Shown here: positions 60,243 to 64,000 of the stretch, piece by piece
How positions within the stretch are numbered: position 1 is the stretch's first letter
Layout: each line of letters opens with the position of its first letter
NCBI RefSeq assembly: GCF_023914155.1
Contig: NZ_JAMWYS010000035.1
Location: 94,016-158,015 of the forward strand
From: Solitalea agri
GTDB taxonomy: Bacteria > Bacteroidota > Bacteroidia > Sphingobacteriales > Sphingobacteriaceae
Length of the DNA stretch: 64,000 bases
Direction of reading: 5' to 3'
The notes under the pieces: generated by a model
What the model saw: only the letters and a program-made list of their open reading frames with translations
Told to the model about the DNA's origin: nothing
Databases searched by the model: none
Program-made: the position numbers and the translations under genes

Positions 60243-61082
60243 TTGCTACAAATAATTACTACAAAAGCTGAAATGCAGCAAATAGCCACGGCTATAAAGG
60301 TTCAAGGCAAAACTTTGGGGTTCGTTCCAACCATGGGTGCTCTCCATAATGGACACTTAAATCTTATCGCCCGCTCTATTGAAGAAAATGATATAACGGT
60401 TTGTAGTATTTTCGTTAATCCCACCCAGTTTAATGATCCTTCAGATTTGGAACGATATCCTCGTCCGGTTGAAGCCGATGTTGAAAAATTACAAAGAGCT
60501 AAATGTGACTACTTATTTATGCCTTCTGTGGAGGAAATGTATGCAAAAGGAGAGACTTGGCATTTAGATTTAGGGTATTTAGAAAATATTCTGGAAGGCG
60601 CATTCCGTCCAGGACATTATCAGGGAGTAACACAGATTGTAAAAAAGCTGTTTGACATTGTACAACCAACCAATGCTTATTTTGGCCAAAAGGATTTTCA
60701 GCAAGTAATGGTGGTGAAAAAAATGGTTGAACTATTTAATCTACCGGTAAATATAATTCGATGTCCTACTGTAAGAGAAGAAGAAGGCTTAGCTATGAGT
60801 TCCAGAAATGTTCATTTAAGCGATTCGGAACATAAGTTGGCATTAAAACTTTCACAAACATTAACGTTTATTAAGAACAACAGATTAACTACAGGTTTGT
60901 CGGATGTTTTGAATGAGGCCAAAACACAATTAACATCCCCGCCAATTGTTCTTGAATACCTGGTTATAGTTGATGGGGCCACTTTGAATGAAATAACAGC
61001 ATGGGAGCAATCGAAGGAGCCAGTTGCCTTACTTGCCGCTAAAGTTGGTAAAACCAGGTTGATTGATAATATGGTGTTGTAA
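60243..61082 (+). CDS. panC: pantoate--beta-alanine ligase (pantothenate synthetase)
   Basis: 279 aa. ATP-dependent condensation of pantoate and beta-alanine to pantothenate (CoA precursor). Motifs: PTMGALHNGHLNLI (HIGH-like), FVNPTQFNDPSDLERYPRP, GAFRPGHYQGVTQIV, YFGQKDFQQVMVV and the KMSKS-like loop MSSRN. Start: no ATG precedes the conserved ...IITTKAEM opening, so a TTG at 60243-60245 (IITTKAEMQQIA) is chosen; an ATG at 60273 would trim ten residues of the family start. Confidence 0.94.
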   Translation: MLQIITTKAEMQQIATAIKVQGKTLGFVPTMGALHNGHLNLIARSIEENDITVCSIFVNPTQFNDPSDLERYPRPVEADVEKLQRAKCDYLFMPSVEEMYAKGETWHLDLGYLENILEGAFRPGHYQGVTQIVKKLFDIVQPTNAYFGQKDFQQVMVVKKMVELFNLPVNIIRCPTVREEEGLAMSSRNVHLSDSEHKLALKLSQTLTFIKNNRLTTGLSDVLNEAKTQLTSPPIVLEYLVIVDGATLNEITAWEQSKEPVALLAAKVGKTRLIDNMVL

Positions 61083-61142
61083 ATATCACCCCCTAATAGT
61101 TGTTTTGTTGCGTTGTTGCGTAAAACACACTCTCGATACGGC

Positions 61143-61172
61143 TTATACTCGACGTATATACGACGTATATAA
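61143..61172. repeat. 11-bp array, inverted orientation (about 2.7 units)
   Basis: TTATACTC then GACGTATATAC (61151-61161) and GACGTATATAA (61162-61172). Its reverse complement is the same GTATATACGTC / GAGTATA word as the larger array at 61294-61370, so the two arrays face each other. Confidence 0.75.
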
Positions 61173-61182
61173 GGCTTTGATA

Positions 61183-61250
61183 CGTCCTGAAATAACTATA
61201 CAGATTAGTGAATAAATCCTGGATTAACTATACATTGGATGTTGTTAATC
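61183..61250 (+). repeat. 68-bp unit, copy A
   Basis: Starts CGTCCTGAAATAACTATA and ends GTTGTTAATC. Copy B at 61376-61443 differs at 5 of 68 positions and has the same length; each copy follows an 11-bp array by 5-10 bases. Confidence 0.85.
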
Positions 61251-61293
61251 CTAATTGAACTATACAGGCTGTTTTCGAAGTTACTTTTTTAGT

Positions 61294-61370
61294 GTGTATG
61301 CGTCGTATATGCGTCGAGTATACGTCTAGTATACGTCGAGTATACGTTGAGTATACGTCGAGTATGCGTC
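61294..61370. repeat. 11-bp tandem array (7 units)
   Basis: Seven consecutive 11-base units, consensus GAGTATACGTC (61294-61304, 61305-61315, 61316-61326, 61327-61337, 61338-61348, 61349-61359, 61360-61370), each with at most three changes. Each unit holds the palindrome GTATAC; the period is close to one DNA helical turn. Confidence 0.88.
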
Positions 61371-61375
61371 TGCCC

Positions 61376-61443
61376 CGTCCTGAAATAACTATATAGATTA
61401 GTGAATAAATCTTGTGTTAACTATACACTGGATGTTGTTAATC
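61376..61443 (+). repeat. 68-bp unit, copy B
   Basis: About 93% identical to copy A (61183-61250) without gaps; follows the seven-unit array by five bases. Confidence 0.85.
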
Positions 61444-61985
61444 TTTTTCGATACATCTTTTTTTGATGTATAGCTATAATACGACGAGACAAAGCATTAC
61501 GTCGCATGATAAAAGCGTGTATTACTTCCTAAGATTTCAGACAAGTTTTTTTCTAATCTATACAGTTTTAAGCTGTTGGTAGACTGTTTTCATTGTTTTG
61601 TATGCAATTTTATAAATAAGATTAATTTCCTTACAGAACGAATCTCACTGATTTACAAGGGGTATTTGAAATCTCGAAACTTATTCTAATTTTTGTGGCA
61701 AGAATATTGTTGTTTAAACAACGGAAAAAAATGGGTCAATTTGTACACAAATAATTTAAATTGGCTTAAATATTGTCCATAAGTATTTTTTTGAGGAAAA
61801 AAATACCCAGTTTTGGATTAATTAGTTTTATATCATAAATTTTGCTCATAAACAGAAAAGTTACTTACAGCTAAACAAGATAAATGGCTTAAAAAATACT
61901 CACTCTCCTAATCTAAAATTCCCGCTCTCCATTCAAATCAACTGATGCATGTAGTTATTACATGTCGAACCTTTTATGATCATCA

Positions 61986-64000
61986 ATGATTAGGGATACT
62001 CAATCATTTAATATTCATGTTTTAATTAATTCTAAGAAGGCTTTTCTAAAGCTCATGCTTTTGATATGCTTTATTTTCTTAGGGTTAGCTACCTATGGGC
62101 AATCAGTTGGTGATTATCAATCGAATGTTAATACATCCGGAAATTGGTCTGCATTATCTTCTTGGCAAAGATGGAATGGATCTGCATGGGTCACACCAAC
62201 CTCTACTGAGGGTTATCCAGGTGAGAAGACAGGAACAGGTACTGTAACTATTTTGGATGGTGATCACATTACCCTCGATGTCAATGTAACAAAAGTCTTT
62301 ACAGCTTTAGTTATTGGACCTGGATCAACAGGAAGTAGTCTATTGGTTGACGGTGATTTTAGCCTTTCAACTTCCCTCGTAACGATTAATACGGGAGGAG
62401 AAATGAAATTTTCTAAGAATAAATCACTTACATTGCCAGACCCCAATGCTGTTTTGCAACTTAACGGTGGGACACTGGATGAAGATGCTAATTGCAGTAA
62501 TAATGTTGCGATATTTATAAGTACAAGAAAATATGCTGTATGTACTGGAGGAGGAAATGCGGATTTTACATTTGCTGATCTTAATAAAGGAAATGGCACA
62601 ATCGCTTCAAATCCATCATATAATTCTCCTGCTTGTGCAGGAAATAACCTGCAACTGAACGGGGCTTTTACGGGAGCAAATGTAATTGGAACTACTACTT
62701 ATCCTGTAAGCTATAATTGGAGTGTTACAAATCCTTCAGGTACTATTACACCTTACAGCACTAAGGATGTGACTATATCAAGTGCTGTTGCGGGGAATTA
62801 TTCAGCAAAGTTGACTGTCTCCTTTACAATTGGTTCTACAACCTACTCAAACTTTAAAACTATTTCAGTTACAGTTAATGCGCTACCAACAGTATCCATT
62901 TCCGGCAGTTCAACAATTTGCGCAACCGGATCAACTACCCTAACTCCAACCACAGGCGGAACATGGTTAAGCAATAATCCTTCTGTTGCCACTGTTACCA
63001 ATGCGGGGGTAGTATCGGGCGTTGCAGCGGGTAGCACTACATTCACTTTTACCAGTTCAACCACAGGATGTTCATCTACTACTTCAGCGGTATCAGTTTA
63101 TTCTGCAATTACTGGAAATACTTTACCAAGTGGTACGACTGCAAATTGCGGTTTAAATACATTTATTAATGCAGGTCAGCCATCAGGTGGTTACAACTCC
63201 ACTTACACTTACCAATGGGAGACATCCTCGGACGGCACTACTTGGTCTACAGTCCCATCATCCAATACCCAAGGGTTGTCAACAGGTACTCTGACTTCCA
63301 CTACTTACTTTAGAAGGATTGTATCATCAGGAAATTGCGCTACAAGTGTTTCAAATACAATTGTTTATACTATAACCAATACTCCTTTTTCGAGTAATAC
63401 AATTTCTATTAACGGACCTTCTGTGGGTTGTGGAATGGTAGCTCCTTGGTCACTTGAAGGGTTGCAACCTACTGGTGGATACAATAGTACATATACGTAT
63501 CAATGGCAAAGCTCCACAACAAGTGCAAGTGCTGGATTTACAAATATTCCAGGAGCTACGGGACAACAATATAGTCCTGGTACATTAAATCAAACAACCT
63601 ACTTTAAACGTATTGCTATATCAGGTGGATGTTCTTTTGAAAGTAATGTATTAGTTTTAACAGTAGGGACAACTACCCCTGCTGTTCCAACCATTACTTC
63701 TACGGCGGCCACCTGTTCAGCAGCAGGCAACAGTACCATTAGCAATTATAATTCAACCTACACCTATACCTTTAGTCCATCAGGACCAAGTGTCGGAACA
63801 GGCGGGGTAATTAGTGGCATGACTGCTGGCACCTCTTACACCGTAACGGCCAGTAACGGAGGCTGTACTTCAGCTCCATCTTCCGCATTTAGTAATGCGG
63901 CGATGTTAGTAACGCCAGCTGTTCCAACCATTACTCCTACGGCGGCCACCTGTTCAGCAGCAGGCAGCAGTACGATCAGCAATTATGTAGCGGGCACCAC
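61986..64000 (+). CDS. large secreted repeat protein (adhesin-like), 5' part only
   Basis: 671 codons without a stop, continuing past the window. An N-terminal hydrophobic signal at about 22-38 (LMLLICFIFLGLATYGQ) follows a 21-residue polar lead; ATG at 61986. Next come a Thr/Ser/Gly-rich beta region, a Big_2-like Ig domain (about 300-360: WLSNNPSVATVTNAGVVSGVAAGSTTF) and related beta modules with GGYNSTYTYQW twice, then a unit beginning with TAATCSAAG that recurs after 79 codons. Cysteines recur in a TxxxC-SAAG pattern. Probably exported to the cell surface; sorting signals would lie beyond the window. Confidence 0.85.
   Translation, partial: MIRDTQSFNIHVLINSKKAFLKLMLLICFIFLGLATYGQSVGDYQSNVNTSGNWSALSSWQRWNGSAWVTPTSTEGYPGEKTGTGTVTILDGDHITLDVNVTKVFTALVIGPGSTGSSLLVDGDFSLSTSLVTINTGGEMKFSKNKSLTLPDPNAVLQLNGGTLDEDANCSNNVAIFISTRKYAVCTGGGNADFTFADLNKGNGTIASNPSYNSPACAGNNLQLNGAFTGANVIGTTTYPVSYNWSVTNPSGTITPYSTKDVTISSAVAGNYSAKLTVSFTIGSTTYSNFKTISVTVNALPTVSISGSSTICATGSTTLTPTTGGTWLSNNPSVATVTNAGVVSGVAAGSTTFTFTSSTTGCSSTTSAVSVYSAITGNTLPSGTTANCGLNTFINAGQPSGGYNSTYTYQWETSSDGTTWSTVPSSNTQGLSTGTLTSTTYFRRIVSSGNCATSVSNTIVYTITNTPFSSNTISINGPSVGCGMVAPWSLEGLQPTGGYNSTYTYQWQSSTTSASAGFTNIPGATGQQYSPGTLNQTTYFKRIAISGGCSFESNVLVLTVGTTTPAVPTITSTAATCSAAGNSTISNYNSTYTYTFSPSGPSVGTGGVISGMTAGTSYTVTASNGGCTSAPSSAFSNAAMLVTPAVPTITPTAATCSAAGSSTISNYVAGT
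63678..64000 (+). repeat. 79-codon tandem repeat inside the adhesin gene
   Basis: The segment GCTGTTCCAACCATTACT (near 63681) with the following TCTACGGCGGCCACCTGT recurs 237 bases on (from 63918). Over the first 70 or so bases after the two starts (63678 and 63915) only a handful of positions differ. At least a second unit starts before the window ends. Confidence 0.82.

Larger units (their letters stand above)
61083..61985. other. 903-base non-coding region with dense repeats on its left
   Basis: No plausible gene. The left 360 bases hold the 11-bp arrays and the duplicated 68-bp unit described separately, and several further copies of AACTATAC outside them (for example near 61258). The right half (about 61450-61985) is AT-rich with no repeats or hairpins that I could support. 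The promoter of the large secreted protein should lie at its right end, but no perfect TAnnTTTG word was seen. Confidence 0.7.

Noticed and set aside
61294..61370. CRISPR array
   Set aside because: The 11-bp units follow each other without spacers, and no cas gene is present in the window.

Overview
The window looks like a chromosomal segment of a Bacteroidota bacterium, most probably a Sphingobacteriales relative (Pedobacter/Solitalea-like); the genus cannot be fixed from the sequence. Support: an AT-rich genome, the Bacteroidota -7 promoter word TAnnTTTG ahead of many genes with almost no Shine-Dalgarno sites, lineage-typical families (DUF4270, DUF4407, DUF5777, DUF4097, CHRD, M13 lipoprotein peptidase, TonB receptor with carboxypeptidase-like N-terminal domain), and arginine synthesis through an N-acylated ornithine transcarbamylase. 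I see no tRNA, rRNA, transposase, phage gene or CRISPR array.

Layout. 1-2.7 kb: 5' part of an EF-G paralogue whose catalytic G3 histidine is leucine, then a lipoprotein. 2.7-13.7 kb: one long minus-strand arginine operon, in transcription order GNAT - argG - argC - four-helix-bundle gene - argD - argF' - argB - proC - argE - methyltransferase - argH, with imperfect inverted repeats at several junctions. 13.7-14.3 kb: hairpin-rich divergent control region. 14.3-21.7 kb: plus-strand envelope genes (DUF4407 plus M28 peptidase; CHRD/cytochrome-like/YceI/DUF5777 block) ending in an ECF sigma factor and its membrane partner. 21.7-30 kb: thiamine-related neighbourhood: a degenerate thiamine-pyrophosphokinase homologue, thiE, and a TonB receptor behind a TPP riboswitch, interspersed with two lipoprotein esterases, two DinB-fold proteins and a NadR-like kinase. 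30-39 kb: M13 peptidase, carB without its regulatory domain, porin, 2H phosphoesterase, acyl-CoA ligase. 39-45 kb: minus-strand information-processing operon HU - TPR - 29-aa basic peptide - RNase E/G - radA - DUF1572/DinB - membrane protein, divergent from mutY and ssb. 46-54 kb: DUF937-OmpA fusion, Tat-exported phosphoesterase, aspS, a second ECF sigma/anti-sigma/DUF4097 operon, terC. 54-61 kb: lipoprotein, rlmI, tadA, sod, DUF4270, a minimal GT5 protein, panC. 61-64 kb: a 0.9-kb non-coding region with 11-bp arrays and a duplicated 68-bp unit, then the 5' end of a large secreted repeat protein running off the window.

How genes connect: carB supplies carbamoyl phosphate for ArgF'. Val90 in ArgF', at the position that separates acetyl- from succinyl-ornithine enzymes, suggests the pathway uses N-succinyl intermediates. 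The TPP riboswitch ties the TonB receptor to thiamine uptake. The least explained elements are the 61.1-61.45 kb repeats, the word-built intergenic inverted repeats, the enlarged TPP riboswitch, and several catalytically altered paralogues (EF-G-like, TPK-like, GT5, M28).
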